A stretch of 64,000 bases of DNA, taken from NCBI GenBank assembly GCA_964425575.1, contig CAYRMN010000002.1, positions 5,490 through 69,489 on the forward strand, given 5' to 3'. Source of the stretch: CAYRMN01 sp964425575. GTDB lineage: Bacteria > Patescibacteriota > Patescibacteriia > 2-12-FULL-60-25. The notes under the pieces are model-generated. The model made no database searches and had not been told where the DNA came from. It saw only the letters and a list, made by a program, of their open reading frames with translations. The position numbers were made by a program, and so were the translations under genes. Position 1 is the first letter of the stretch; each line of letters begins with the position of its first letter. Below are positions 34,581 to 43,086 of this stretch, piece after piece.

Positions 34581-34609
34581 GCTGAGATGAAACAGTGTCC
34601 ATCTAAAAC
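34581..34609 (-). promoter_or_regulatory. sigma70-type promoter for small lipoprotein
   Basis: On the minus strand TTGACA, 17 nt, TTTCAT, with about 60 nt of leader before the ATG at 34521. Position is given to within a few bases. Confidence 0.5.
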
Positions 34610-34627
34610 TGTCAAGTCTAGATGTGC

Positions 34628-35710
34628 TCACTTGGCAAGCGTCAACCATCTCTTGGCTAAACTACTGCCATCGTCAGTTGGTAAGACGCGATGAAGGTCT
34701 TCACCTATACGGACGGCGCGTTCAGGATGGTTAAGGAGATCTGTCAGCTCGTATAACAATTTGGAACCAGAGTCTTTCCCCTGAGCCACACTCGGCACGG
34801 GCACGCGCCGAGCGTTCTCCTCCTGATGACTATGCGGAATGGGTATCAAAATGGATGGCTTTGAAAGACAGGCTAATTCTGACAGCGTCCCCAGTCCAGC
34901 CCTCGCGACAACGATATCTGCACAGGCATACGCGTTCTTCATCTGTGATTCATCAAAAAATTCCTGCACCAGATACCGAGCACGCGACACATGAGCGCCC
35001 CGTTTCCCCGCTCCCGTCTGATGGATGACCTGAGTCATCGGCAGCAGCTTCTCCAGCAGACTCCAGACGATTTCATTCAAGGCGATCGCCCCTGTTCCGC
35101 CACCTAAAAAAAGAACGACGGGTTGCCGCGAATCAAGCTCAAACGACGCAGCCGCTGTGGCTCGTGATGGGATCGGAAGGCCCGCAAACCGACAGGGGGT
35201 TGGAACTTGTTTGCAGGTCACTCCTTTAAAGGGAGATACTTCGTAGGAAAAACTCGTGGTCACCATTTGACATTGCGCAGCCACCGCTTGATTTGAAAGA
35301 CCTGGAACGGCATCCAGCTGATGAATGACGCACGGAATTCCTCGCCGAGCAGCATCGCGGATAATCGGAACGCTCGTGAAGCCTCCGGCGGCAATCACCA
35401 AGTCTGGATGTGTCTTGGAGACCGCCTCATGCGCTGCACGTTGGGCAGCCAGATAATTCCACGGCCACGTCACCCAATCGAGGCTGGGATATCGAGGAAA
35501 TTTTGCCACTGGAATAGGATAGAACGGCCATCCTTCCCGCTCAATCACATGGCGTTCAGGACCCTCAGGCGTTCCGGCCCAGGCAACCGTAATAGCTGGC
35601 TGCTGACGCTGCATAACTCGAATAACTGCCAAAAGAGGTATCACTGGTCCTAATGTGCCACCGCCACAACATAAAATATTCACTTTTTTTGAGCTCTCAA
35701 TCTCTTGCAT
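34628..35710 (-). CDS. murG: UDP-GlcNAc:lipid I GlcNAc transferase, divergent
   Basis: 360 aa, third gene of mraY-ftsW-murG; it overlaps ftsW by 14 nt. MurG adds GlcNAc to lipid I to make lipid II on the inner side of the membrane. The GT-B pattern is clear: VLFLGGGTGAIALNEIV near 186, a Rossmann C-domain, and RAGLGTLSELACLSKPSILIP near 265. The N-terminal loop reads GGGTLGPVIPL, where most MurG proteins have GGTGGHV with a conserved His; the change is common in CPR relatives as far as I recall. The tail HSHQEENARR covers the UDP-sugar site. Confidence 0.9.
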   Translation of the reverse strand: MQEIESSKKVNILCCGGGTLGPVIPLLAVIRVMQRQQPAITVAWAGTPEGPERHVIEREGWPFYPIPVAKFPRYPSLDWVTWPWNYLAAQRAAHEAVSKTHPDLVIAAGGFTSVPIIRDAARRGIPCVIHQLDAVPGLSNQAVAAQCQMVTTSFSYEVSPFKGVTCKQVPTPCRFAGLPIPSRATAAASFELDSRQPVVLFLGGGTGAIALNEIVWSLLEKLLPMTQVIHQTGAGKRGAHVSRARYLVQEFFDESQMKNAYACADIVVARAGLGTLSELACLSKPSILIPIPHSHQEENARRVPVPSVAQGKDSGSKLLYELTDLLNHPERAVRIGEDLHRVLPTDDGSSLAKRWLTLAK

Positions 35711-36803
35711 ATCTGGAAATAGACGCTACAAAACCACAGCCAATGCAAAGGGATAAGAAGGCTGAACTTCCATAGCTGATAAATGGCAGGGTAACGCCGG
35801 TAATTGGCATCAAGCCAAGCATTGACGCAATATTGAAGAACGCTTCAAGCGCAATCCAGCCGCCAATGCCCGTTGCAAGATATGTCCCAAACAGATCTGG
35901 GGCACGCTGTGCCAACCATAAACACCTCCACACAAGTGTCGAAATCGCCCCCATAAATAAAACGGTCATCAAAAACCCGAGCTCTTCCGCCATGACCGCA
36001 AAAATAGAATCCCCCGCTACTTCCGGTAAATACAGATACTTTTGCCTAGAATGGCCATACCCTAATCCAAACACCCCTCCTGAACCAATGGCCAAAAACG
36101 CCTGGTTAATGTGATAGCCAATCCCTTTTGGATCGAGCTCTGGATGCAGGAAGGTCATAAACCGAGCGGCCCGATAAGGGGTTATCTTGATCAAGAAAGC
36201 CACCAACCCGGCCCCACCTGCACCCAATCCCATAAACCATCCGAGTGGCGCACCGGCCACAAAATAGCACAGCAGGGCGCTCCCGGTAATCACCATCATT
36301 GAACCGGTGTTGGGTTGTTTCACCAGCAAAAACATGATCACTCCCAATGCACCCAAAAAAGGCACAAGGCCTCGATTCAACGAATGAACGTCTTGCTCAT
36401 GTCGAGACGCAAGCCAGGCTGAGACGTAAATTAAAAAAGTAACTTTCACAAATTCTGAAGGCTGAAACGCGATTGGACCAAATTTTACCCAGCGTGATGA
36501 GCCGCTGATATGTAAACCGATTCCGGGAACATATACCAAAATCAGGAGCACGATGCTCAAAATCAAAGCAGGTAACGCAAACACGCGCCATTTACGGTAA
36601 TCCGTATAGGCCACACCTGCAAACAAAATCAATCCCGGCAACAGTCCAAATTTAATTTGATGCTTTACGAAATACAAACTGTCACCAAAACTTTGATATC
36701 CAATTGGCCCGCTCGCAGATAGGAGCATAATCATACCAAAAAGCGCCAAGCCTCCGATGAGCCAGAGAAAAACCTTATCAATGGAACCGGATCCTCCCCG
36801 CAT
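35697..36803 (-). CDS. ftsW: SEDS glycan polymerase / lipid II flippase family
   Basis: 368 aa from the ATG at 36803 (a TTG at 36809 overlaps the mraY stop). Ten membrane helices. SEDS family marks: SGSSRWVKFGPIAFQPSEF near 105, the large loop with DPKGIGYHINQAFLAIGSGG near 225, then EVAGDSIFAVMAEELGF near 265 and GLMPITGVTLPFISYG near 335. FtsW makes septal glycan from lipid II with a class B PBP. FtsW rather than RodA is favoured by position between mraY and murG. Confidence 0.9.
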   Translation of the reverse strand: MRGGSGSIDKVFLWLIGGLALFGMIMLLSASGPIGYQSFGDSLYFVKHQIKFGLLPGLILFAGVAYTDYRKWRVFALPALILSIVLLILVYVPGIGLHISGSSRWVKFGPIAFQPSEFVKVTFLIYVSAWLASRHEQDVHSLNRGLVPFLGALGVIMFLLVKQPNTGSMMVITGSALLCYFVAGAPLGWFMGLGAGGAGLVAFLIKITPYRAARFMTFLHPELDPKGIGYHINQAFLAIGSGGVFGLGYGHSRQKYLYLPEVAGDSIFAVMAEELGFLMTVLFMGAISTLVWRCLWLAQRAPDLFGTYLATGIGGWIALEAFFNIASMLGLMPITGVTLPFISYGSSAFLSLCIGCGFVASISRYARD

Positions 36804-36805
36804 AC

Positions 36806-37852
36806 TCAATGATCAATCAGAGCCAGTACGGCTCCAAATGAAGCAACTAAAAATGAAATGACCCAAAAGCGCATGACGACCTTTGGCTCGCCCCAACCAA
36901 TCGCTTCAAGATGATGATGCAAGGGAGAACTTCGAAACAGTTTTTTCCCGCGTACAGATCGCGAGAGCCACTGAAGTAAGACCGACGCGGATTCAAGCAC
37001 AAACGGAAAACCGATCAGCGGCAGCAAAAGTGGCTGATTCGTCAGCATAGCGACGACACCGAGCGCCATACCTAACGCCATCGCGCCGGTATCCCCCATA
37101 AAAAATTCCGCCGGCGTAATATTATGCCAAATAAATGCGAGCAATGCCCCGATCACCGCTCCACAAAATACAGCGATGTCCGCCTTTCCTGCTGCGAATG
37201 CGATCAATCCATAGGCACCAAATGAAGCCAGCAATGTTCCACCTGCTAACCCATCTAGGCCATCTGTTTCATTGACAGAAAATGAAGTAGCTACGATTAC
37301 GAATACAAAAAATGGAATATACCAGATGCCAAGCTGGGCATTTCCCCAAAATGGAACATGCACAATGTCCCAATCGAGCTTTGTATAAAACCACCATGCA
37401 GCAATGAATGCGATCGCCGTATATGTGAGCAAGCGGTGGCGCAACTGTAGTCCACCTCCTTTTGGACCAATTTTTTTAATATTCAAATAGTCGTCTATCA
37501 ATCCCACCAAAGCAGCCGTGACGAATGTTCCCAAGACCAATAGCGTCTGAGAACGTGACAAAAAATTCAGACGACACAAAAATGCAAATGACGTGAGGCG
37601 ACAACCGAGCATCAAACCAATCATAACCGCCACGACCGTCCCCCAAACCACCACCCCACCCATCGTTGGGGTTCCGGCTTTCGCGGCGTGTAGTTTTGAC
37701 ATGATGGGAGCAGCGCTCTCATCGCGAATACTTTTTCCAAGTTTGTGTGCACGCAACCATCGAATGAATACAGGAGTCCACACGAGCGCAATCACAAAAC
37801 AAATCGTTGTAATCTCCAGAATCCGTACCACGTCGATTGTCAGTGAATCCAT
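36806..37852 (-). CDS. mraY: phospho-MurNAc-pentapeptide transferase
   Basis: 348 aa, ten helices. It links phospho-MurNAc-pentapeptide to undecaprenyl phosphate to form lipid I. Motifs: AGTPTMGGVVVW near 58, LVGLIDDYLNIKKIGPKGGG near 114 (Mg and substrate Asp pair), NETDGLDGLAGG near 193, FFMGDTGAMALG near 250 and PLHHHLEAIGWGE near 312. It opens the mraY-ftsW-murG run, and a structured repeat lies 26 nt upstream. Confidence 0.96.
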   Translation of the reverse strand: MDSLTIDVVRILEITTICFVIALVWTPVFIRWLRAHKLGKSIRDESAAPIMSKLHAAKAGTPTMGGVVVWGTVVAVMIGLMLGCRLTSFAFLCRLNFLSRSQTLLVLGTFVTAALVGLIDDYLNIKKIGPKGGGLQLRHRLLTYTAIAFIAAWWFYTKLDWDIVHVPFWGNAQLGIWYIPFFVFVIVATSFSVNETDGLDGLAGGTLLASFGAYGLIAFAAGKADIAVFCGAVIGALLAFIWHNITPAEFFMGDTGAMALGMALGVVAMLTNQPLLLPLIGFPFVLESASVLLQWLSRSVRGKKLFRSSPLHHHLEAIGWGEPKVVMRFWVISFLVASFGAVLALIDH

Positions 37853-37877
37853 AGCAATATGTATTTATTGAAAAAAT

Positions 37878-37993
37878 CCTGTTTAAAAACGATGAGATGT
37901 GCCATGCTGGAGCGAAGAAAAACCGGAGGCGTATGCCGCATACGATGAGGATTTTTATGAGTGAAGCACAAGCAGATCGCGGTTTTAAACAGG
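37878..37993. ncRNA. two-copy structured RNA element, copy 1
   Basis: 116 nt. Ends pair as CCTGTTTAAAAACG with CGGTTTTAAACAGG. Inside: TGCT / AGCA pairing (GCCATGCTGGAGC with GAAGCACAAGC), an AAAAACC / GGATTTTT helix, and a short variable hairpin CGTATG / CATACG. The copy at 57327 keeps the core text (GGAGC.AA.AAAAACCGGAGGC and GAGGAT.TTTATGAGTGAAGC) but changes paired bases together. As a plus-strand RNA it carries a GAGG-ATG pair that would start a short peptide (MRIFMSEAQADRGF), yet copy 2 breaks that frame. It lies between mraY and the gene at 37998. Confidence 0.6.
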
Positions 37994-37997
37994 ATGC

Positions 37998-38375
37998 TCA
38001 AACGTTGACGAGAGTAAGGAAAAAACTACCACTCGCCCACAAAAGAGCTGCAACTAATGCGACTGACAGTAGCGTTCGACTGGCTAACGGACTGCTCTTA
38101 AAGAGTGCAAGCGCCATCACAATATCAAGTGCAACCGCACCAAGAGCAAATCCCGGTATAGCAAATGCCCATGGCCAGGAACGCACATCATCGATTCCAA
38201 GATAAATCGTGTAATGCATTGTGATAACTCCAGAGCGCCATCCTTCAGGCAATATGCGCCACAAAAAGAACAAACTCGTCGCAACAATGATACCACTCAG
38301 AGCGATAATTACCCAAAATACAAAATGGTCTTGCAGGGCAAGCCGCGCAGAAAGTTTCCATTCCATCCACCTCAT
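37998..38375 (-). CDS. small membrane protein, unknown
   Basis: 125 aa (or 122 from Met4). Three helices (17-40, 70-92, 98-120) with the loop ITMHYTIYLGIDDVRSWPW between the first two. The spacing recalls small conserved CPR membrane proteins with no name. It stands on the same strand as mraY but ends 4 nt from the structured element, so it is probably a separate unit. Confidence 0.6.
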   Translation of the reverse strand: MRWMEWKLSARLALQDHFVFWVIIALSGIIVATSLFFLWRILPEGWRSGVITMHYTIYLGIDDVRSWPWAFAIPGFALGAVALDIVMALALFKSSPLASRTLLSVALVAALLWASGSFFLTLVNV

Positions 38376-38469
38376 GTGCCTATGGTACAGGGACGAAAAT
38401 GATTTGTCATTCCCATAAAAACGGAAATCTTAACCCAAAAAAACCAACAAACGATGAGGGCGCGATAAA

Positions 38470-38733
38470 TCACGCGCCTGCTGATGGAACATTGATGACT
38501 TCTGTCACCTCTGGGATCGTTTGCATAAGCGTCTCTTCAATACCAGCCTTGAGTGTGAGATCAGACATGGGACAGCCCACACACGATCCCTGCAAAGCTA
38601 CCGAGACTTTTCCGGTCTCCATATCCACATCAACGAGTTCAACATTGCCCGCATGCATTGCCAGACCCTCACGAAGAGTATCCAAGACCTGGTCAATCTC
38701 CTTTAATAGCTGCTCTTTTGGTTTAGCAATCAT
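38470..38733 (-). CDS. NifU C-terminal domain (Nfu) iron-sulfur carrier
   Basis: 87 aa from the ATG at 38733. The NifU/Nfu domain is complete: LDTLREGLAMHAGNVELVDV, then VALQGSCVGCPMSDLTLKAG with the CxxC that holds a 4Fe-4S cluster between two subunits, and IEETLMQTIPEV. It hands clusters to target proteins. No other Fe-S genes are adjacent. It is divergent from rpmA. Confidence 0.9.
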   Translation of the reverse strand: MIAKPKEQLLKEIDQVLDTLREGLAMHAGNVELVDVDMETGKVSVALQGSCVGCPMSDLTLKAGIEETLMQTIPEVTEVINVPSAGA

Positions 38734-38853
38734 ATTATTTTGTATCAGGCTATCGGCTCGGTGGTATCTTGACAAGCCACAGCAGAAGACGTAACCTCAG
38801 CTCACATTTATTAGGGTGTCACAACTCCCCTCAGCACCCCTTATCTCTTACAT

Positions 38854-39144
38854 ATGGCTCATAAAAAAGCAGGTGGTTCTTCCGCCTATGGACGCGATTC
38901 TCAAGGTCAGCGTCTTGGCACCAAGCTCTATGCCGGTGAATTCGCCAAAATCGGCAGTATTATCGTTCGTCAGCGCGGCTCAAAAATTCGAGCTGGCAAA
39001 AATGTTCGCATGGGATCAGACGACACGCTCTTCGCCGTCGCAAGCGGCATCGTCTCCTTCACTCAGAAACAAGTCCGTCGCTATACCGGTGCGTTCAAGC
39101 ACGTGAAGTTCGCCCACGTGACTCCACTGGCGGAGAAGAAGTAA
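38854..39144 (+). CDS. rpmA: ribosomal protein bL27
   Basis: 96 aa. [20 protein letters not shown] is the classical start that reaches the peptidyl-transferase centre, followed by [20 protein letters not shown] and the basic fold. No N-terminal extension is cleaved. In most bacteria rpmA follows rplU; here rplU is 22 kb away at 60989. A terminator follows at once. Confidence 0.96.
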   Translation: MAHKKAGGSSAYGRDSQGQRLGTKLYAGEFAKIGSIIVRQRGSKIRAGKNVRMGSDDTLFAVASGIVSFTQKQVRRYTGAFKHVKFAHVTPLAEKK

Positions 39145-39161
39145 ATGAAGGATTGATCAAA

Positions 39162-39193
39162 GAAACACCCCATCAAAAGATGGGGTGTTTTGT
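39162..39193 (+). terminator. intrinsic terminator after rpmA
   Basis: AAACACCCCATC / GATGGGGTGTTT with loop AAAA, then TTTTG. Confidence 0.9.
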
Positions 39194-39203
39194 ATCGTCT
39201 CGT

Positions 39204-39295
39204 GTAGGGGCGTAACCTTGCGTTCGCCCCATACGAAGACCTATTTAATTGGAATGGTTTATTCTTTAGGGGCGATGACAAGCATGCGCCCCTAC
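39204..39295. repeat. dispersed palindrome, family B (copy 1)
   Basis: GTAGGGGCGTAACCTTGCGT at one end and GCATGCGCCCCTAC at the other, with an inner AGGGGCGA / TTCGCCCC relationship. The same GTAGGGGCG...CGCCCCTAC ends occur at 60833 and, shortened, at 55018. A dispersed element common in many environmental bacteria. Confidence 0.7.
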
Positions 39296-39305
39296 AAATC
39301 ATTTT

Positions 39306-40961
39306 TTATCTCTTCTTCGTTGCGGCTTTCACAAAACCTAAAAAAAGCGGATGGGGACGGAAGGGACGGGACAGAAGTTCAGGATGGAACTGAGAGGCAA
39401 CGAAAAATGGATGATTCTTGAATTCAACGATTTCGGCCAGACTGCCGTCGGGCGAAGTTCCGGATACGAAGAGACCGACCTTCTCTAGCTCCTCTCGATA
39501 GGCAGGATTCGCCTCAAAACGATGGCGATGACGTTCCATGATGAGCTCACTGTTATAGAGTTTTCTGGCCAAACTTCCTTTTTTTAATACACATGGATAT
39601 TCTCCGAGTCGCATTGTACCGCCATAGTTTTGATCATTCATTTTTTCTTCCTGTTCGTTCATGAGCTGAATAACGGGATGAGAGGTATTTGGATCAATCT
39701 CCGTCGTATTTGCGTCTTTCCATTTCAACAGAGTGCGCGCAACCTCTACCGTCGCCAGCTGCATACCGTAACACAGACCGAGATAGGGAATCTTATGCTC
39801 CCGTACGTATTTGATCGCCATGAGCTTTCCCTCGATACCTCTCGTACCAAATCCACCCGGAATCAACACGCCATCCAATTTTTTCAATGTCGGCGCGAGA
39901 GTACTTGGATGTTTTTCAAAATCCTCGCTGTTTAACCACACGATCTCGGGCTTGCGATGCATTGACCACGCCGCGTGCTTAATCGCCTCGAGCACGGAGA
40001 GATAGGAGTCCGTCAGAACGAAATCACCAGTGGAAAAATACTTGCCCACGATGCCAATGCGCACAGGAATCTTTGAGGACAGGATGCGTTGATTCAGTTC
40101 TTTCCAACCATTCAATTCGCCTGGTCCTTTTTTGAGCTTGAGCTTTTCAACGATCCGATCAGTCACATGCTCGTCTTTAAAACGGAGCGGCACTTCGTAG
40201 ATAGAAGACACATCTGGGGCAGCGATGACGTCCTCGGCTACCACGTTGCAATTTACACTCAACTTCTTTTTCCGAGGCTCATCCACCGCATGCGTTGAAC
40301 GGCAAATAAGAAGATCCGGCTGTAAACCAGCAGCGTTCAAGGTACGGACTGCGTACTGAGTCGGCTTTGATTTCATTTCACCGATGCTATTCGGTACTGG
40401 AAGATAGCTAACCAACACCACTAAGACATCACGTGGTGCTTCGAGACGCATCATGCGACAAGCCTCGAGAAACAACACGTTTTGATATTCCCCCACCGTC
40501 CCACCAATTTCAATCAATGTAACATCCGCATCGGCTAGTTTTGCCGCTTCTTTGATACGTCCAATCACCTCAAGTGGAATATGAGGTACAGCCTCAACCG
40601 TCTTACCTCCATATCCCAATGCACGTTCACGATTAATCACGGTCTGGAATACGCTTCCCGAAGTCATGCAATTCACGCGATGCAGGTCTTCATCCAAAAA
40701 ACGCTCATAATTTCCAATATCCTGATCTGTTTCAAGACCGTCTTTGGTGACAAATACCTCTCCATGTTCAATCGGATTCAACGTGCCGGGATCAACATTC
40801 AAATACGGATCAATTTTCACTGCCGTTACTCGTAATCCTCTCAGTTTCAACAAGGCTCCAATCGAAGCCGTCGCAATTCCCTTCCCCACTCCGCTCATAA
40901 CTCCTCCGGTCACAAAAATATAACAATGACGACGCTGATGAACGGATTTGGAACGTGGCAT
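39306..40961 (-). CDS. pyrG: CTP synthase
   Basis: 551 aa from the ATG at 40961, before MPRSKSVHQRRHCYIFVTGG; an earlier Met adds nine residues. It makes CTP from UTP, ATP and glutamine. The synthase domain has VTGGVMSGVGKGIATASIG (P-loop) and KIDPYLNVDPGTLNPIEHGE. The class I glutaminase domain has IPGGFGTRGIEG, PYLGLCYGMQLA with nucleophile Cys near 395, and ASQFHPELLSRP near 530. It is the last step of pyrimidine synthesis, complementing pyrD elsewhere in the window. Confidence 0.97.
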   Translation of the reverse strand: MPRSKSVHQRRHCYIFVTGGVMSGVGKGIATASIGALLKLRGLRVTAVKIDPYLNVDPGTLNPIEHGEVFVTKDGLETDQDIGNYERFLDEDLHRVNCMTSGSVFQTVINRERALGYGGKTVEAVPHIPLEVIGRIKEAAKLADADVTLIEIGGTVGEYQNVLFLEACRMMRLEAPRDVLVVLVSYLPVPNSIGEMKSKPTQYAVRTLNAAGLQPDLLICRSTHAVDEPRKKKLSVNCNVVAEDVIAAPDVSSIYEVPLRFKDEHVTDRIVEKLKLKKGPGELNGWKELNQRILSSKIPVRIGIVGKYFSTGDFVLTDSYLSVLEAIKHAAWSMHRKPEIVWLNSEDFEKHPSTLAPTLKKLDGVLIPGGFGTRGIEGKLMAIKYVREHKIPYLGLCYGMQLATVEVARTLLKWKDANTTEIDPNTSHPVIQLMNEQEEKMNDQNYGGTMRLGEYPCVLKKGSLARKLYNSELIMERHRHRFEANPAYREELEKVGLFVSGTSPDGSLAEIVEFKNHPFFVASQFHPELLSRPFRPHPLFLGFVKAATKKR

Positions 40962-41034
40962 ATTGAGAAAAGTATAGCACAAATGCACATAAAAACCCCT
41001 CTAGCGCCTGTTTTATGGAGTCTAGGATGATTGC

Positions 41035-41164
41035 TGTCACCTCGACCGAAGCTAGCGCAGTGGAGGTCATGCCTAAGGTAGATACGCCTAGGGCGTAGAT
41101 CTTTCTAAGAGATTTCTCCACGCCGCCCGCTCTTCGCGAAGGGCGGGGGTTGGTCGAAATGACA
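41035..41164. repeat. dispersed palindrome, family C (copy 1)
   Basis: TGTCACCTCGACCGAAG at one end and GGTCGAAATGACA at the other, with an internal GCCCGCTCTTCGCGAAGGGCGGG hairpin. It is like the copy at 57921. It fills the space between pyrG and the NUDIX gene. Confidence 0.6.
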
Positions 41165-41170
41165 AAAATA

Positions 41171-41764
41171 TCATGTCGTTTTTCGCATCACTTCATCCCC
41201 AAACGACCGACGCTGAGCTTGCTCAAATTCAACTGTTCCAGCAGTCATAGCTAAGGCGCGAGCAAACAGACGGTCAAGATTTCGATAACTGGAAATGGTT
41301 TTGGCTTTTTCAATTGGGAACCATTGCATCTCCGTGATCCCCTCCGCCCCCGTCAAACGAGCTTCCGCATCCGCCGGCGCTTCAAACAAAAAATGATGGA
41401 TTGTTTTTTCATATAAAACACTTTCACGACGAAAGCGAAAACTCGTCGTTCCCAAAGGCGCGACATAGCGCAAATTCGTCAAACTTGTTTCTTCTCGAAT
41501 TTCACGAATCGCCGTTTCAGCCAACGTCTCACCCAGCGCCACCTTTCCTTTTGGAAAAGTCCATTTCCCATAGCCATCTTTCATGAAAAAAAACTCCAAA
41601 ATTCCGTTTCGCACACGATAAATAATACCTCCAGCCGTAACAATACGTTGGAGATTTTGCGTCCTACGACTTTGGAGGGGTCGTCGGCGTCGAGGTCGAC
41701 GAACTCCCGGTGAGGAGTTCAAGGGCCTTTTCAAGTTGGGGGTCTCGTTCAGCATGATAATCAT
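41171..41764 (-). CDS. NUDIX hydrolase (Ap4A/diadenosine type)
   Basis: 197 aa if it starts at 41764 (Met codons also at 41755). After an Arg/Pro-rich tail (residues 15-35) comes TAGGIIYRVRNGILEFFFMK and the Nudix box GYGKWTFPKGKVALGETLAE with REIREETSL, and a late GTTSFRFRRE strand. The pattern fits diadenosine polyphosphate or related pyrophosphatases. Its first 34 codons overlap the end of the protease gene by about 100 nt; the Arg-rich start may be spurious and the true start a rare codon downstream near ATT in QRIVTAGG. Confidence 0.85.
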   Translation of the reverse strand: MIIMLNETPNLKRPLNSSPGVRRPRRRRPLQSRRTQNLQRIVTAGGIIYRVRNGILEFFFMKDGYGKWTFPKGKVALGETLAETAIREIREETSLTNLRYVAPLGTTSFRFRRESVLYEKTIHHFLFEAPADAEARLTGAEGITEMQWFPIEKAKTISSYRNLDRLFARALAMTAGTVEFEQAQRRSFGDEVMRKTT

Positions 41765-42986
41765 CTTCGGTTCGATCGACCTCAACGTCTGGAGTTATAC
41801 CAACGTTATGAATCGATCTCCCTTTTGGAGTAAGCCACTCTGCAATCGTAATCTTTATTGCCATTCCATTCCCAAGCTCCATATAGTCTTGGACGGATCC
41901 TTTCCCAAATGTTTTTTTCCCAACAAGCTTCGCCATTCCATAATCCTGTAGTGCTCCAGCGACAATTTCTGAGGCAGAAGCTGATCCTTGATTGACCAGA
42001 ACAATGGTTGGTATTTGTTTTAAACGCGCTCCACCAATACCATGATATTCATCAACCTTCTTGCCCTGTCGCCGTTCGGTGACCACAATCTGATCACCGA
42101 CCCACTCACCGGCCACAGCGGTTGCTCGATCAAGAAACCCACCTGGATCGTTACGCAGATCGAGCACAATTCCTTTTGGGTCTTTGGTTAAAACATCCGT
42201 TACGGTCTTTGAAAATTCAGTAGCCGTATCAGCATTAAAACCTGTGATCGTGATCAAAACCACATTATCACGAAGAGCCTTCATTTGCACGCTTTTGACG
42301 AGAATGGTATCACGAACCAATGTACTATCAAAACGCTTTACCTCTTTTTTGTCATGCCCTGTTTTATCTTTGCTGTTCGTGATGCGACCAATAGATAAAA
42401 CGACATGCGTTCCCTTTTTTCCTCGAATAAGCGCGACCGCTCGATCAACCGACATCCCTTCGGTTGAAGTGGCATCAATCGATAAAATAGCATCACCTGC
42501 TAACAAGCCGGCTTTGCTCGCTGGTGTTTCGGGTAATGGCGCAATGACCTGAAGCTGATCATCTTTAATACCAATCACCGCACCAACTCCATCGAACTTT
42601 CCCTGCAGAGACTCCGAAAAGTCTTGTGCATCTTTTGGAGAAAAAAATGTCGTGTACGGATCGCCCGTTGACCCAGCTAGTCCTGACAACGCTCCATAGA
42701 ACATGGCCTGCTCATCAAGAGGTTGTTTGTAATATTTTGTTTTCAACAAATTCCATACATTCCAAAATTGCTGAAAATCAACCGTATCCGGAATTGTTGC
42801 AGGCGGACGGCTTCCAACACCGCGCACAGAAAAAAAAGAATTTTTCGTGCCGCCAAGAAAACCGGTAGCGGTTGCATCAGACGCGCTTAAACGACTCCCA
42901 AGAACAAAAGAAGCGATGGCCACCAACACAACTAAGATAAGCCATTTTTTTGTATGCAGAGAAGATAATGAAGAACTATCGGACAT
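41664..42986 (-). CDS. C-terminal processing serine protease (S41)
   Basis: 440 aa from the ATG at 42986. An N-terminal anchor helix (13-32, WLILVVLVAIASFVLG) places it outside the membrane. A PDZ domain covers 110-190 (GVGAVIGIKDDQLQVIAPLP, then GLLAGDAILSIDATS). The S41 catalytic domain has GFLDRATAVAGEWVG, NQGSASASEIVAGALQDYG with the nucleophile Ser near 325, and KTFGKGSVQDYMELG with the Lys. The Ser/Thr/Pro tail ends TPTTPPKS. It probably processes envelope proteins. It overlaps the NUDIX gene. Confidence 0.93.
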   Translation of the reverse strand: MSDSSSLSSLHTKKWLILVVLVAIASFVLGSRLSASDATATGFLGGTKNSFFSVRGVGSRPPATIPDTVDFQQFWNVWNLLKTKYYKQPLDEQAMFYGALSGLAGSTGDPYTTFFSPKDAQDFSESLQGKFDGVGAVIGIKDDQLQVIAPLPETPASKAGLLAGDAILSIDATSTEGMSVDRAVALIRGKKGTHVVLSIGRITNSKDKTGHDKKEVKRFDSTLVRDTILVKSVQMKALRDNVVLITITGFNADTATEFSKTVTDVLTKDPKGIVLDLRNDPGGFLDRATAVAGEWVGDQIVVTERRQGKKVDEYHGIGGARLKQIPTIVLVNQGSASASEIVAGALQDYGMAKLVGKKTFGKGSVQDYMELGNGMAIKITIAEWLTPKGRSIHNVGITPDVEVDRTEDDYHAERDPQLEKALELLTGSSSTSTPTTPPKS

Positions 42987-43073
42987 GATTGCAGGGTAAC
43001 GTAGCCGAGCCTGAGTGGTCAAGCTCTATACCACATCGCGCAGAGTAAGCTTCATACTTTGTCGCTTCTCGTT

Positions 43074-43079
43074 TATAGT
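43074..43079 (+). promoter_or_regulatory. -10 box, leaderless start
   Basis: TATAGT ending 7 nt before the ATG at 43087. Confidence 0.55.
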
Positions 43080-43086
43080 TACCCGT

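Noticed and set aside
34390..34602. Longer frame in front of the small lipoprotein
   Set aside because: The lipoprotein signal and GGAGG place the start at 34521; the 27 codons before it overlap promoter sequence.
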